Shown here in pieces: positions 52,080-60,987 of a stretch of 64,000 bases of DNA (position 1 is its first letter; the number at the start of each line of letters is the position of its first letter). The position numbers and the translations under genes are program-made. Location: positions 310,001-374,000 of the forward strand of contig NZ_JBGUAY010000005.1 in the NCBI RefSeq assembly GCF_041821025.1, in the 5' to 3' direction. The notes below the pieces were generated by a model. The model searched no databases. It saw nothing but the letters and a program-made list of their open reading frames with translations, and was not told the origin of the DNA. Source of the DNA: Egicoccus sp. AB-alg6-2. Its GTDB lineage: Bacteria > Actinomycetota > Nitriliruptoria > Nitriliruptorales > Nitriliruptoraceae.

Positions 52080-53332
52080 CGGCCGGGCTCCTCCCCCACC
52101 GACGACGCCCCACCCAGCTCGGGCGGCAGCGGCAGACGGTCCGGCCGGGGATGCGCGGCCAGGCGACCGGCGACGAAGGTCGCGACGACCTCGAGGTCGG
52201 AGGTGAGCACCACGACGTCACCGTGTCCCCCGACGGCCAGGACGCCTCGGCGCCGCTCACCGAGCAGCCCCGCCGGGGTCGCGGTGGCGGCACGCAGCGC
52301 GGCGAAGGGGTCGGCGCCGGTGGCCGCCACCAGTTCGCGCAGAGCGCGGTCCATCGTGACGGTGCTGCCGGCGAGTGCCCCGTCCTCGTCACGGACGACC
52401 CCGTCCGCGATGGTGACGGTGCGTCCGCCGAGGACCGCTTCCCCGCCGTCGGTTCCGGCGGCGGCGATGGCATCGGTCACCAAGGCGATCCGCCGAGGCC
52501 CGAGGAGCCGCCACAGCGCCGCCACGGTCCCCGGGTGCAGGTGCACCCCGTCGACGATGAGTCCGACGACGGCGTCCGGGTCGGCGAGCAGCGCACCGAT
52601 GGCGCCCGGCTGGCGGGCCGTGAATCCCGACATCGCGTTGCCGAGGTGGGTGCCGGCACGGGCGCCGGCTTCGAGTCCAGCCGTCGCCTCCTCGAAGGTG
52701 GCGTCGGTGTGGCCGAGAGCCACGACCACGTCACGACGGACGAGTTCGGCGATGATCCCGCATGCGCCGGGAAGCTCCGGCGCCACCGTCACCAGGACCA
52801 GACCGGCGTCGCGGGACCACCCCTCGATCAGTGACGGGTCCGGTGGTCGGAGTGCCTCGGGTGCGTGGGTGCCGCGTTTGGCTGGCGCGAGCATCGGCCC
52901 CTCGGCATGCACGCCGAGCGCCGTGGCGCCGACGTGGTCCGCGGGCCGTCGGGCGAGCGCGGTCAGCGCCGCCGCGACCGCCTCGGAGGACGAGGACACG
53001 ATGGTGGGCACGAAGGCGGTCACGCCCTGGGCGGGCAACCGGGCGGCGAGCTCCCACAGGCGATCGGGCCGCTCACCGAGCTCGGACGTGAGGTCGATGC
53101 CGTGACCACCGTTGACCTGCAGGTCCACGAACCCGGGCGCGACGAGCAGCCCGCTCACGTCGACCGTCACGGCCGAGCTGTCGTCGGCGTCGGCGGAACG
53201 GACGGGAAGCTCGTCGACGGCGTCCGTACGGATGGCATCGATGCGGCCGTCACGCAGGACGAGGTCGCCGGTTCGTGGGCCGTCGGGAAGCGCCAGCCGA
53301 CCACCGGTCAGCCGGATCGTCGACCGGGTCAT
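52076..53332 (-). CDS. nagA: N-acetylglucosamine-6-phosphate deacetylase
   Basis: A 418-residue amidohydrolase. GFVDLQVNGGHGIDL is the NagA-type replacement of the HxH motif; HAEGPML, VVALGHTDATFEEA and LVTDAIAAAG carry the metal-ligand and catalytic Asp positions, and HLGNAMSGF closes the active site. The ATG overlaps the nagZ stop and its own stop overlaps the SIS gene. It deacetylates GlcNAc-6-phosphate delivered by the ROK kinase in this operon. Confidence 0.95.
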   Translation of the reverse strand: MTRSTIRLTGGRLALPDGPRTGDLVLRDGRIDAIRTDAVDELPVRSADADDSSAVTVDVSGLLVAPGFVDLQVNGGHGIDLTSELGERPDRLWELAARLPAQGVTAFVPTIVSSSSEAVAAALTALARRPADHVGATALGVHAEGPMLAPAKRGTHAPEALRPPDPSLIEGWSRDAGLVLVTVAPELPGACGIIAELVRRDVVVALGHTDATFEEATAGLEAGARAGTHLGNAMSGFTARQPGAIGALLADPDAVVGLIVDGVHLHPGTVAALWRLLGPRRIALVTDAIAAAGTDGGEAVLGGRTVTIADGVVRDEDGALAGSTVTMDRALRELVAATGADPFAALRAATATPAGLLGERRRGVLAVGGHGDVVVLTSDLEVVATFVAGRLAAHPRPDRLPLPPELGGASSVGEEPGR

Positions 53333-54984
53333 CGGGACCGCCCCACCGGCGCGGAGACGGGGAGGCGACCTGTCGCGGCCGCTTCCCCGCACAGGACCGC
53401 GGCCAGTGCGTCGATGGTGGGCGGCAGGATGCCGTAGCTGCAGAGCACGGTCGGGGCAGCCGCGAGGACCTCGAGGTCGGACGGCGTGCGCAACGCCACG
53501 GCGACGACGGGGGTGCCCGCGTCGAGGACGGCGCGGACGAGTTCCGCCTGTGCGGGCTCGAGGCTGGCGGCGCTCGTCCCGAGCACGACCATGCCGGCGT
53601 CGTGGGCCGCGGACACCGCGGCGGCGGTCTCGGCGCGGTCCGGAGGGTCGGTGACGACGAGGCTGCGCACGCGGGGCAATCGCTCCCGGAGGGCGGCGGC
53701 GAGCAGCGGCGGGACGGTCGAGGTCGTGTCGGCCGGTGTCAGGTCGCGTGGCTGCGGCTGGATCACCAGGACCTCGGTCTCCTCGGACACCGAGATGGGC
53801 AGGAGCGCGTCGTCGTCGCGGACCAGGGTGATGGATCGCTGCGCCAGTTCGGCGGCGAGTACGGCGTGCTCGGTGCCACCGACGGCGTCCGGCGGCGGTG
53901 CCACCAGGGCACCCGCGCGTCGGCGCAGCGCCGTGAGCCGCCGGGCGGACGCGGTGAGACGGTCGGCGTCGAGCAGGCGCCGGTGCAACGCCAGTCGCAA
54001 CCCGTCTCGGAGCCGGACGTTGGCGTCCTCGTCGTGGCCGCACAAGAGCAGGTCGACGCCGGCGTGGAGGGCGGCGACGGCGTCGACGATCTGGCCGGCG
54101 CCCTGCGTCAGGGCCTTCATGTCCAGCGCATCGGTGATGATGACGCCGTCGTGACCGAGCTCTTCGCGCAGCAGACCGGTCATCACCTCGGCCGCCAGGG
54201 TGGCCGGCAGGTCGTCGCGACCGGTGAGTGCCGGCACGGCGAAGTGTCCCGACATCACCAGGTCCGGTCCGGCCCGCAGCGCGGCGCGGAACACCGCCAG
54301 CTCGCGGGCGTCGAGCACCTCGCGGTCCACGTCGACGGCCGCGAGACGGTGGTGGGTGTCGACGGCGACGGCACCGGTCCCGGGGAAGTGCTTGAGGGTC
54401 GCGGCGACGCCGGTGGAACGCACCCCCCGGACGAACGCGGCCGCGAGCCGACCGGCGGCGACCGGCTCGTCCCCGAAGGCGCGCAGACCGAGACCCGGCG
54501 CGGTGGGGTCGCTGAGGAGGTCGCAGACGGGCGCGTAGACGACGTTGACGCCGCAGGCGGCGGCCTCGCGACCGATGGCGGCACCGACGCGTTCGGCGAG
54601 ATCTGGATCGTCGGCGGCGCCCAGCGCGAGGTTGCCCGCGAACGGGGTGCTGTGGTCGCCGAGGCCGAGCAGCTGTCCGCCCTCCTGGTCGATCGCGACG
54701 AGCAGCGGCGGGGCGGCGGGCGGTCGTGCCGCCTGCATCGCGTCGGTGAGCGCGCGCAGCTGGTGCGGGGTGTCGACGTTGTCGTGGCGGAACAGGGTGA
54801 CCCCGGGCACCTCGCCGGCCGCGATCTCGGCCGCCGCGTGCGCGGGCAGCTCGCGGCCAGCATACGCCCGCAGCAGGTGGGCATCGGTCGGGTGGGCCCC
54901 GGGAGGCGACCCGGTCGGGTGGGCCCCGGGAGGCGACCCGGTCGGGTGGGCCCCGGGAGGCGACCCGGTCGGGTGGGCCGTCAT
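53329..54984 (-). CDS. nagZ: Beta-N-acetylhexosaminidase, GH3 (NagZ type), cytosolic
   Basis: A 551-residue glycoside hydrolase that removes terminal beta-GlcNAc. The NagZ catalytic loop is KHFPGTG (198-204) with D209-T-H211; the nucleophile is probably Asp285 in IITDALDMKAL. VAIDQEGGQLLGLG is also typical. A C-terminal Rossmann-like domain (about 385-545) is present as in Gram-positive NagZ. There is no signal peptide, so it acts on imported sugars. The ATG overlaps the permease stop; residues 5-31 are three perfect TGSPPGAHP repeats, whose DNA is listed separately. No other start downstream of the repeats has a ribosome-binding site. Confidence 0.93.
   Translation of the reverse strand: MTAHPTGSPPGAHPTGSPPGAHPTGSPPGAHPTDAHLLRAYAGRELPAHAAAEIAAGEVPGVTLFRHDNVDTPHQLRALTDAMQAARPPAAPPLLVAIDQEGGQLLGLGDHSTPFAGNLALGAADDPDLAERVGAAIGREAAACGVNVVYAPVCDLLSDPTAPGLGLRAFGDEPVAAGRLAAAFVRGVRSTGVAATLKHFPGTGAVAVDTHHRLAAVDVDREVLDARELAVFRAALRAGPDLVMSGHFAVPALTGRDDLPATLAAEVMTGLLREELGHDGVIITDALDMKALTQGAGQIVDAVAALHAGVDLLLCGHDEDANVRLRDGLRLALHRRLLDADRLTASARRLTALRRRAGALVAPPPDAVGGTEHAVLAAELAQRSITLVRDDDALLPISVSEETEVLVIQPQPRDLTPADTTSTVPPLLAAALRERLPRVRSLVVTDPPDRAETAAAVSAAHDAGMVVLGTSAASLEPAQAELVRAVLDAGTPVVAVALRTPSDLEVLAAAPTVLCSYGILPPTIDALAAVLCGEAAATGRLPVSAPVGRSR
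54887..54979 (-). repeat. 27-bp tandem repeat, 3.4 identical copies, in the nagZ 5' end
   Basis: Three identical 27-bp units (54887-54913, 54914-54940, 54941-54967) and a 12-bp partial copy encode TGSPPGAHP repeats right after the nagZ start codon. Perfect identity suggests recent slippage or unequal crossing-over. Confidence 0.93.
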
Positions 54985-55946
54985 CCCTTCACCCCGCCGG
55001 TGAGCAGGCCCCGGACGAAGTAGCGCTGCATCGTCAGGAACACGACCAGCGGCACCACCATGGACACGAACGCTCCGGCGGTGAGCAGGTGCCAGTCCTC
55101 GCCGCGGGTGCCGACGAGCTGCTGCAGCTGGGCGGTGAGGACCGCGACGTCGGAGCTGGTGCCGAGGAAGATGTAGGCCACGAGGAAGTCGTTCCACACC
55201 CATAGGAACTGGAAGATCGCGAAGGCGGCCAGCACGGGGGCGGCGAGTGGCAGCACCAGGCGGAGGAACGCGGTGAAGTGGCTGGCCCCGTCCACGTAGG
55301 CCGCCTCCATCAGCTCCTTTGGCAGGTCCGCCACGTAGTTGTAGAGCAGGAAGATCGCCATGGGCAGCCCGAACCCGGTGTGCGCGAGCCAGGTGCCGAG
55401 GTAGGTGCCCGTCAGGTGCCAGCCCACGTAGAGCTGCAGGAGGGGGACCAGGGTCATCTGCAGCGGGACCACGAGGAGGCCGACCACCACGGCGAACAGC
55501 ACCTTGCGTCCAGGGAACTCGATCCAGGCGAAGGCGTAGGCGGCGAAGGCGGCCAGGCTGATGGGGATCACCGTCGCGGGGATGGCGATGACCAACGAGT
55601 TGACGAAGGCGTCGAACATGCCGCGGTCGCCGAGCACGCTGACGTAGTTGGCCAGCGTCCACTGCGAGGTCTCGAACGGATGGGCGATGGCGGTCCACCA
55701 GCCGCTGGTCGCGATGGCGCCGGGTGCGCGCAGCGAGCTGATCAGCAGGCCCGCGGTCGGCAGCGACCACACGAAGGCGATGACCACGACCAGCAGGCGG
55801 ACGAGCAGCGAACGGCGACCGGGTTCGTGGCCCCGCCGCCGGGATCCGCGGCGCCACCGCAGCGGGCGCGGCTCGCTGCGCCTTTGGGTTCGGCGTCGCT
55901 GCGAGGTCGGTGACTCGACCGTCCGCGGCGGGACCAGGGCCGTCAT
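54981..55946 (-). CDS. Carbohydrate ABC transporter permease (MalG-like)
   Basis: A 321-residue inner-membrane permease with six predicted helices after a basic N-terminal tail. The EAA loop EAAYVDGASHFTAFLRLVLP, which contacts the ATPase, and the C-terminal MQRYFVRGLLTGGVKG are typical of MalG-type CUT1 permeases. Start and stop overlap the neighbours by four bases each. No ATPase gene is in the operon, so a shared MsiK-type ATPase elsewhere is likely. Confidence 0.93.
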   Translation of the reverse strand: MTALVPPRTVESPTSQRRRTQRRSEPRPLRWRRGSRRRGHEPGRRSLLVRLLVVVIAFVWSLPTAGLLISSLRAPGAIATSGWWTAIAHPFETSQWTLANYVSVLGDRGMFDAFVNSLVIAIPATVIPISLAAFAAYAFAWIEFPGRKVLFAVVVGLLVVPLQMTLVPLLQLYVGWHLTGTYLGTWLAHTGFGLPMAIFLLYNYVADLPKELMEAAYVDGASHFTAFLRLVLPLAAPVLAAFAIFQFLWVWNDFLVAYIFLGTSSDVAVLTAQLQQLVGTRGEDWHLLTAGAFVSMVVPLVVFLTMQRYFVRGLLTGGVKG

Positions 55947-57133
55947 GCGCCCACCCCCTGCCGGTGCATGTTGCGGATGTTGACGACCATGACCGGAACG
56001 ACCACCAGCAACAGGATCACGGCCAGCGCGCTGGCACGCCCGAAGTTCTGGAACTGGAACATCTCCTTGAACATGCGGGTCGCGACCACCTCGGTCTCGA
56101 AGTTGCCGCCCCGTCCCATGACCCAGACGATGTCGAACACCTTGAGGATGGCGATGAAGATCGTCGTGGCGACGGTCAGGATGGTGCCGCGGATCATGGG
56201 AACGACGATGCGCCGGAACACGGTGAACTCCCCGGCACCGTCCAGGCGGGCCGCCTCGATCACCTCGCCGGGCACCGACTTGATCGCGGCGGAGAAGATG
56301 ACCATCGCGAAGCCCGTCTGCAGCCAGATCATGACCACGATCAGGGCGACCGTGTTGAGCGGGCTGATCGAGAGCACCGGGATCGCCTCGAATCCCAGCC
56401 CGGTGACGATGGCGTTGAGCAGGCCCGTCTGGGGGCGGTTCGTCGGCTGCCAGGCGTAGACGAAACGCCAGATGACGCTGGCGCCGACGAACGAGATCGC
56501 CATCGGCAGGAAGATGAACGTCTTGGCGAGCGCCTCGCGCTTGAGCCGGTCGACCAGGGCCGCGAAGCCCACGCCGATCACGACGCTGCCCAGCGTGCCG
56601 AGCACCAGCCAGAGGACGTTGTTGCGGAACGCGAGCAGCATCGCCGGGTCGGTGAGCGCGAAGCGGTAGTGGGCGAGCGTGAACTCGCCGGCCCGGTTGG
56701 TGAGGCTCTGGCGGATGGTGCCGATCGTCGGCACGACGAGGTAGATCGCGATGAGGGCGACCGCCGGACCGACGAACAGCCACGGACGCACCTGCTCCCG
56801 CACCTTATCGCCGAACACCGTGTCGATGGCGTGGTTGGCGGTCACGAACAACGCCCACACCCCACCCACGCCGACGAGCAGGGCGACGCCGGCACCTCCG
56901 AGCTTGCGCGACGCCGGGGTGAGGCCGCGCGACGCGACCGCCTCGGCCGAGGCGTCGGCGCCCAGCAGGCCGAGGATCCGGCTCACCGCACGGTCGGTCG
57001 CCAGCGGGTCGGCGAGGAATCCCACGCTCCACCACAACAGGGCGACCACGACGCCGAGGGCCGCGAGGGCCAGGAGCGCCCGGGCAACCCTGGCCGGGCG
57101 ACCAGATCGCCCGTCGAAGGTGACGCTGGCCAC
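55943..57133 (-). CDS. Carbohydrate ABC transporter permease (MalF-like)
   Basis: A 396-residue permease with about eight hydrophobic helices; the extra N-terminal pair and periplasmic region (30-110) resemble MalF/AglF. The EAA loop is EAARLDGAGEFTVFRRIVVP. The GTG (VASVTFDG) has GGGAGGGGG six bases upstream; an upstream in-frame GTG would start inside the intergenic hairpin and is rejected. It partners the MalG-like permease and the lipoprotein encoded upstream. Confidence 0.92.
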   Translation of the reverse strand: MASVTFDGRSGRPARVARALLALAALGVVVALLWWSVGFLADPLATDRAVSRILGLLGADASAEAVASRGLTPASRKLGGAGVALLVGVGGVWALFVTANHAIDTVFGDKVREQVRPWLFVGPAVALIAIYLVVPTIGTIRQSLTNRAGEFTLAHYRFALTDPAMLLAFRNNVLWLVLGTLGSVVIGVGFAALVDRLKREALAKTFIFLPMAISFVGASVIWRFVYAWQPTNRPQTGLLNAIVTGLGFEAIPVLSISPLNTVALIVVMIWLQTGFAMVIFSAAIKSVPGEVIEAARLDGAGEFTVFRRIVVPMIRGTILTVATTIFIAILKVFDIVWVMGRGGNFETEVVATRMFKEMFQFQNFGRASALAVILLLVVVPVMVVNIRNMHRQGVGA

Positions 57134-57156
57134 GATGCACCCCCTCCCGGGTGGTG

Positions 57157-57196
57157 GGGGTGCCGGATCGACCGTCTCCGGTCGTTCCGGCACCCC
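57157..57196 (-). other. Intercistronic hairpin between binding-protein and permease genes
   Basis: GGGGTGCCGGATCGAC (57157-57172) and GTCGTTCCGGCACCCC (57181-57196) form a 16-bp stem with one mismatch and an 8-nt loop, midway in a 126-bp gap. Such hairpins often raise binding-protein mRNA over permease mRNA by partial termination or 3' protection; that role is inferred. Confidence 0.6.
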
Positions 57197-57259
57197 TGGT
57201 GGGTGATTCCCGAGGACTCCGGACCGGCGGACCGACCAGAGCGCCCGAGCTTGTACGGC

Positions 57260-58762
57260 CTACTCCTCGCCGTCCCATTCCAGGGCGTCGAGTCGGGCCA
57301 GGATCTCGTCGGTGTTGCCGCCCCCTGCCCGGATCCAGTCGACCATCGCGGCGTTGAAGGCCGATCCGACCGCGGCGGGCATGCCGTCGGAGGCGTCGTC
57401 GCGCAGGGTGGACGCTGCGGCCAGGATGGCTGCGGACTCCTGCGAGGAGTAGTCCTGGTACCAGTCGTCGGGCACGCTCTCGTTGGGCGAGATGAACCCG
57501 CCGGCAGCGATCATCGGCTCGACGGCGGCCGGAGTCGCGAGGAACTCGAGCAGGGCCCGGACCGGTTCGCGGTCGTTGAACGCCACGAACTGGTCCGCGG
57601 CGCCGAGCACCGGGGTGCCGTAGGCGTCCTCGATCGGGGGCAGGACGAAGAACTTCGCGTCCTCGCCCGCGGACAGGCGCTCCGCCTCGGGGTCATCGGC
57701 CGATGCGTTCGGGTCGGCGAGGAAGAAGTCGGCGATCCAGGTGGCCTGCTTGTGGAACCAGCAGTCCGGACCGTCCTGGCCGTGGAACATCGGCAGCGGG
57801 GTCGCGCCGACCCAGGTCTCGTTCATCCAGGTCGGCCCGCCATAGGCGTAGCCGTCCGTGAAGAACAACTCGGCGGTGCGCTCGAACGCCTCGGCGACCT
57901 CGGGATCCGAGAAGTTCCGCTCGCCGGCGGCCCACTCGTCGTAGACCTCGGGCGGTGCGGTGCGCAGCAGGACGTCCTCGACCCAGTCGGTCGCGGGCCA
58001 GCCGCTGAAGTCGCCGTGCTCCACGCTGATGCACCACGGGCTGGACCCGCTCGCGACGATCTTGTCGGAGAGGGCGGTCAGCTCGTCCCAGGTGGTCGGA
58101 ACCTCGTAGCCGGCGTCCTCGAACGCCTGCGCCGGGTACCAGACCACGGACTTGGTGAAGGCGCCCCAGGTGATGCCGTAGACGTCGCCGTCGGCACTGG
58201 TCATCTCCAGCCAGGCGTCCCCGAAGTCGGCACCGAGCTGGTCGCTGTCGATCCAGTCGCCGACCGGTACGAGGTGGCCGTTCCCGGCCAACGTCCGCAT
58301 CAGCCCCGGTTGGGCGACCTGGGCCACGTCAGGTGGGTTGCCGCCCTCGGCGCGGGCAACCAGGGTGGTGGTGTAGTCGGCGACACCGTCGATCTGCACG
58401 GTGATACCGGTGGCGTCCTCGAAGGGGCGCACGGCCTCGGTGAACCGTTCGCCGTCCTCGGCGATCCACTGGCTGAGCACGGTGACGGTCTCGCCCTCGT
58501 AGGCGCCCTCCAGCGCGTCGGCCAGGTGGGTGTAGCCGGCGGGGACGTCGAATGCGGGCTCGCCCGCGTCGGTGTCCTCGCCGTCGTCGTCGGTCGCTGC
58601 GCTGTCGTCGTCGGTCGCTGCGCTGTCGTCGGTGTCGGCGTCCTCGTTGCCTTCGGCGCTGCTCGGTTCGCCGTCGGCCTCGGGGGCGGGGTTCGCGCAC
58701 GCGCCTGCGAGCAGCGTTATGGCTGCCCCGGCCGCGAGCGCCGCTCGCATCCCTCTACGCAT
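57260..58762 (-). CDS. Sugar ABC transporter substrate-binding lipoprotein
   Basis: A 500-residue secreted lipoprotein. The signal peptide ends in the lipobox LAGAC with Cys22. A very acidic linker (about 25-70), built partly from a 21-bp duplicated unit (58584-58625, DSAATDD), spaces the domain from the membrane. The body is a CUT1-type solute-binding protein, with VTVLSQWIAEDGERF, PDVAQVAQPGLM, WDELTALSDKI and FFVLPPIEDAYGTPVLGAADQF. GGAGAGGG lies just before the ATG. It should capture the sugar for the two permeases; GlcNAc disaccharides are inferred from nagZ and nagA. Confidence 0.93.
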   Translation of the reverse strand: MRRGMRAALAAGAAITLLAGACANPAPEADGEPSSAEGNEDADTDDSAATDDDSAATDDDGEDTDAGEPAFDVPAGYTHLADALEGAYEGETVTVLSQWIAEDGERFTEAVRPFEDATGITVQIDGVADYTTTLVARAEGGNPPDVAQVAQPGLMRTLAGNGHLVPVGDWIDSDQLGADFGDAWLEMTSADGDVYGITWGAFTKSVVWYPAQAFEDAGYEVPTTWDELTALSDKIVASGSSPWCISVEHGDFSGWPATDWVEDVLLRTAPPEVYDEWAAGERNFSDPEVAEAFERTAELFFTDGYAYGGPTWMNETWVGATPLPMFHGQDGPDCWFHKQATWIADFFLADPNASADDPEAERLSAGEDAKFFVLPPIEDAYGTPVLGAADQFVAFNDREPVRALLEFLATPAAVEPMIAAGGFISPNESVPDDWYQDYSSQESAAILAAASTLRDDASDGMPAAVGSAFNAAMVDWIRAGGGNTDEILARLDALEWDGEE

Positions 58763-58805
58763 GGTCCCTCTCCATCCATCTCGTCTTGCCAGTGCCCGTC
58801 GGGAG

Positions 58806-59759
58806 TCAGCCCGGCGTGGCTGGATTCATCGCGACGACCGGTGTCGCCGCGTCTTCGAGAGGTCGCGCGGTGGCTCCCACCAACGCGGCCGCACCCACCG
58901 CACCGAGCGGACCCTCCGCCGGTGCACACCTGATGCGCTCGGGTCCCAGGAGGAACCCGGCGACTTCGGAGCGGGACGCCTGCTCCGCGAGACGCCCCCG
59001 TACGGCTTGCAACAACGGTTCGCCGATGCGACCCACGCCGCCGCCCAGCACGGCCACGTCGGCGCCGTACGCGACGACCAACCAGGTGATGGCCGTCGCC
59101 AGATGAGCGGTGACCTCGTCGGCGAGGACGCGCGCGTCGGGATCGCCGACGGTCGCGCGGCGGAACAGGTGCGCGGCCGCCTCGGCGCCCCCGGCGGGCC
59201 AGCGATCGCGCAGGGCGCCACCCGACACCAGGGCCTCGAGGCAACCGCGTTGACCGCACCGGCAGGCGGGACCAGTCGGGTCGACGACGACATGACCGAT
59301 CTCGCCCGCCATGCCGTTTCGGCCCCGATGGATCCGGCCGTCGATGACGACCCCGGCCGCCACGCCGGTGCCGATGCCGAGGAAGACCAGGACGTCGGCG
59401 TCGGGGGCGAGATGCACGTGGGCGCCGAGCGCGGCCGCGCGGGCGTCGTTCTCGACCTCGACGTGGGCGTCGAAGGCGGCGGCGAGCCGGCTGCCCAGCG
59501 GAAGGCGGACGCCGTCGATGCCGAGGTTGACGGCCAGTCCGACCGAGCCGTCGACGCGGTCGACCTGGCCCGGGATGCCCACGCCGATCCGGTCGACACC
59601 GCCGGTGGGCGCCACGCGTCGGATCGCTTCGATCGTGCCGTCGACGAGCGCGGCACCGGGACGGGTCGGCACGAGTGCGTGCCCCTCGATCCCGCCGTCG
59701 GGTCCGATCCGCACCACTTCGGTCGTCGAACCGCCGATGTCCACGCCGATGGCGGTCAT
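58806..59759 (-). CDS. ROK family kinase, probable N-acetylglucosamine kinase
   Basis: A 317-residue ROK kinase without HTH domain. IGVDIGGSTTEVVRI is the N-terminal phosphate motif; VENDARAAALG has the catalytic Asp; GEIGHVVVDPTG with CRCGQRGCLEALVSG is the zinc site. It is coupled by an ATGA overlap to the ROK repressor upstream and precedes the sugar uptake genes. In this setting it most likely makes GlcNAc-6-phosphate, the NagA substrate; glucose cannot be excluded. Confidence 0.9.
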   Translation of the reverse strand: MTAIGVDIGGSTTEVVRIGPDGGIEGHALVPTRPGAALVDGTIEAIRRVAPTGGVDRIGVGIPGQVDRVDGSVGLAVNLGIDGVRLPLGSRLAAAFDAHVEVENDARAAALGAHVHLAPDADVLVFLGIGTGVAAGVVIDGRIHRGRNGMAGEIGHVVVDPTGPACRCGQRGCLEALVSGGALRDRWPAGGAEAAAHLFRRATVGDPDARVLADEVTAHLATAITWLVVAYGADVAVLGGGVGRIGEPLLQAVRGRLAEQASRSEVAGFLLGPERIRCAPAEGPLGAVGAAALVGATARPLEDAATPVVAMNPATPG

Positions 59760-60925
59760 GGCCGCACCATCCCGAGTTCGCCGGCCAACACCAGGGCGTG
59801 CGCGCCGTCGAGCACCAGGTCCTCGGCGTCGACCGCCGCACGCACGTCGACGTCGTGGGCCAGGCGCGGCAACAGACAGTCGCCGACCACCTGCCGCACC
59901 CGCTCGGCGAGCGCTTCACCGACGCCGGGGATCTCGACCGACAGCACGACGTCGGAGACGTCGACGATGGCGATCATGTGGGCCACGACCGAACCCAGAT
60001 GGTCGGCCGCGAGATCCAACGCTGCCCGCACCGGCGCCCCACCGGCCGCCAACAACGCGGCGAGATCGGTAGGCGGGTGCGCGAGGTCGAAGCCGCCCGC
60101 GGCCAGGATCGGGCGCAGGCTCGCCACGGTCTCGAGGCAGCCGTTGTTGCCGCACGAACACGGCGCCCCGTCGGGCACCACGACGAGATGTCCGACCTCG
60201 CCGGCTGCTGCCCGACTGCCCGCGTAGGGGCGGCCCCCGAGCACCAGGCCGGCGCCGACACCGGCACCGATCCGCACGAGGGCCAGGCCGTCGCGCCCCT
60301 CGGGCAACCGGCCGAACTCGACCAGTGCGGCCGCATCCGCGTCGTTGGCGACCCAGACCGACAACCCGGTCCGTGCCTGCAGTTGCGCGCCGAGCGGCCG
60401 GTCGTGCCAACCGAGGTTCGCCGCCTCGACGACGGTGCCGTCGGCGTGCACCAGGCCGGGCGTGCCGATGCCCACGCCCGCGATCGGCGCGCTCGCCTGC
60501 GCGGCGAGGTCCTCGATGAGGTCCGCGAGGGCGGCGACGAGTTCGTCGCCGTGCATCGGCTCGTGCAGCGTGCCCGACGCGAGCGGCCGACCGGCGAGGT
60601 CGCTGAGCAGCCCGACGACGACGTCGGTGCCCACGTCGATGGCGACGACCTGGCGGGCCCCTGCGTCGATGGCGAGCAGCGTGGGCCGCTTCCCGCCGGC
60701 CGACTCCCCCGGCCCGGCCTCGACCACCAGCCCGTCGTCGACGAGCTGGTCGATCAGGGAGGAGATGGTGGGGCGGGTCAGTCCGGTGAGCCGCGCGAGG
60801 TCGGCGCGGGTCACCGCCGTGCCCGAGGCGACGGCGTGCAGGACGGAGCGGCGGTTGACCTCGCGAGCCTGTTGCCCCGAGGCCGTACGGACCGAACGCA
60901 ACGGTCCGACCAGCAGGTCAGCCAC
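59756..60925 (-). CDS. ROK family transcriptional repressor (NagC/XylR type)
   Basis: A 389-residue regulator. A winged HTH lies at about 22-78 (NRRSVLHAVASGTAVTRADL, then ARLTGLTRPTISSLIDQLVD). A ROK sugar-binding domain follows, with VVAIDVGTDVVVGLL, WVANDADAAALVEF and the zinc motif CSCGNNGCLET. GGGGAGGAC precedes the GTG. It heads the operon, with a GTTAG-N9-CTAAC palindrome covering the -10 region upstream, so autoregulation with induction by an amino sugar or its phosphate is likely. Confidence 0.93.
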   Translation of the reverse strand: MADLLVGPLRSVRTASGQQAREVNRRSVLHAVASGTAVTRADLARLTGLTRPTISSLIDQLVDDGLVVEAGPGESAGGKRPTLLAIDAGARQVVAIDVGTDVVVGLLSDLAGRPLASGTLHEPMHGDELVAALADLIEDLAAQASAPIAGVGIGTPGLVHADGTVVEAANLGWHDRPLGAQLQARTGLSVWVANDADAAALVEFGRLPEGRDGLALVRIGAGVGAGLVLGGRPYAGSRAAAGEVGHLVVVPDGAPCSCGNNGCLETVASLRPILAAGGFDLAHPPTDLAALLAAGGAPVRAALDLAADHLGSVVAHMIAIVDVSDVVLSVEIPGVGEALAERVRQVVGDCLLPRLAHDVDVRAAVDAEDLVLDGAHALVLAGELGMVRP

Positions 60926-60987
60926 GTCCCGTCCTCCCCTCGGTCTCCCAACCGGCGCGTCGTCGCGCTCCCCCAGCGACGAACTTC

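Noticed and set aside
57134-57193. Earlier GTG start for the MalF-like permease
   Set aside because: It would start inside the intercistronic hairpin and lacks a ribosome-binding site, whereas the later GTG has a strong one.
55910-58933. 1007-codon rightward frame opposite the sugar transporter genes
   Set aside because: Arg/Asp/Gly/His-rich antisense shadow; the leftward genes have signal peptide, EAA loops and stop-start overlaps.
59756-60925. Third sugar kinase rather than repressor
   Set aside because: A complete N-terminal winged HTH precedes the ROK domain, which marks the regulator subgroup.
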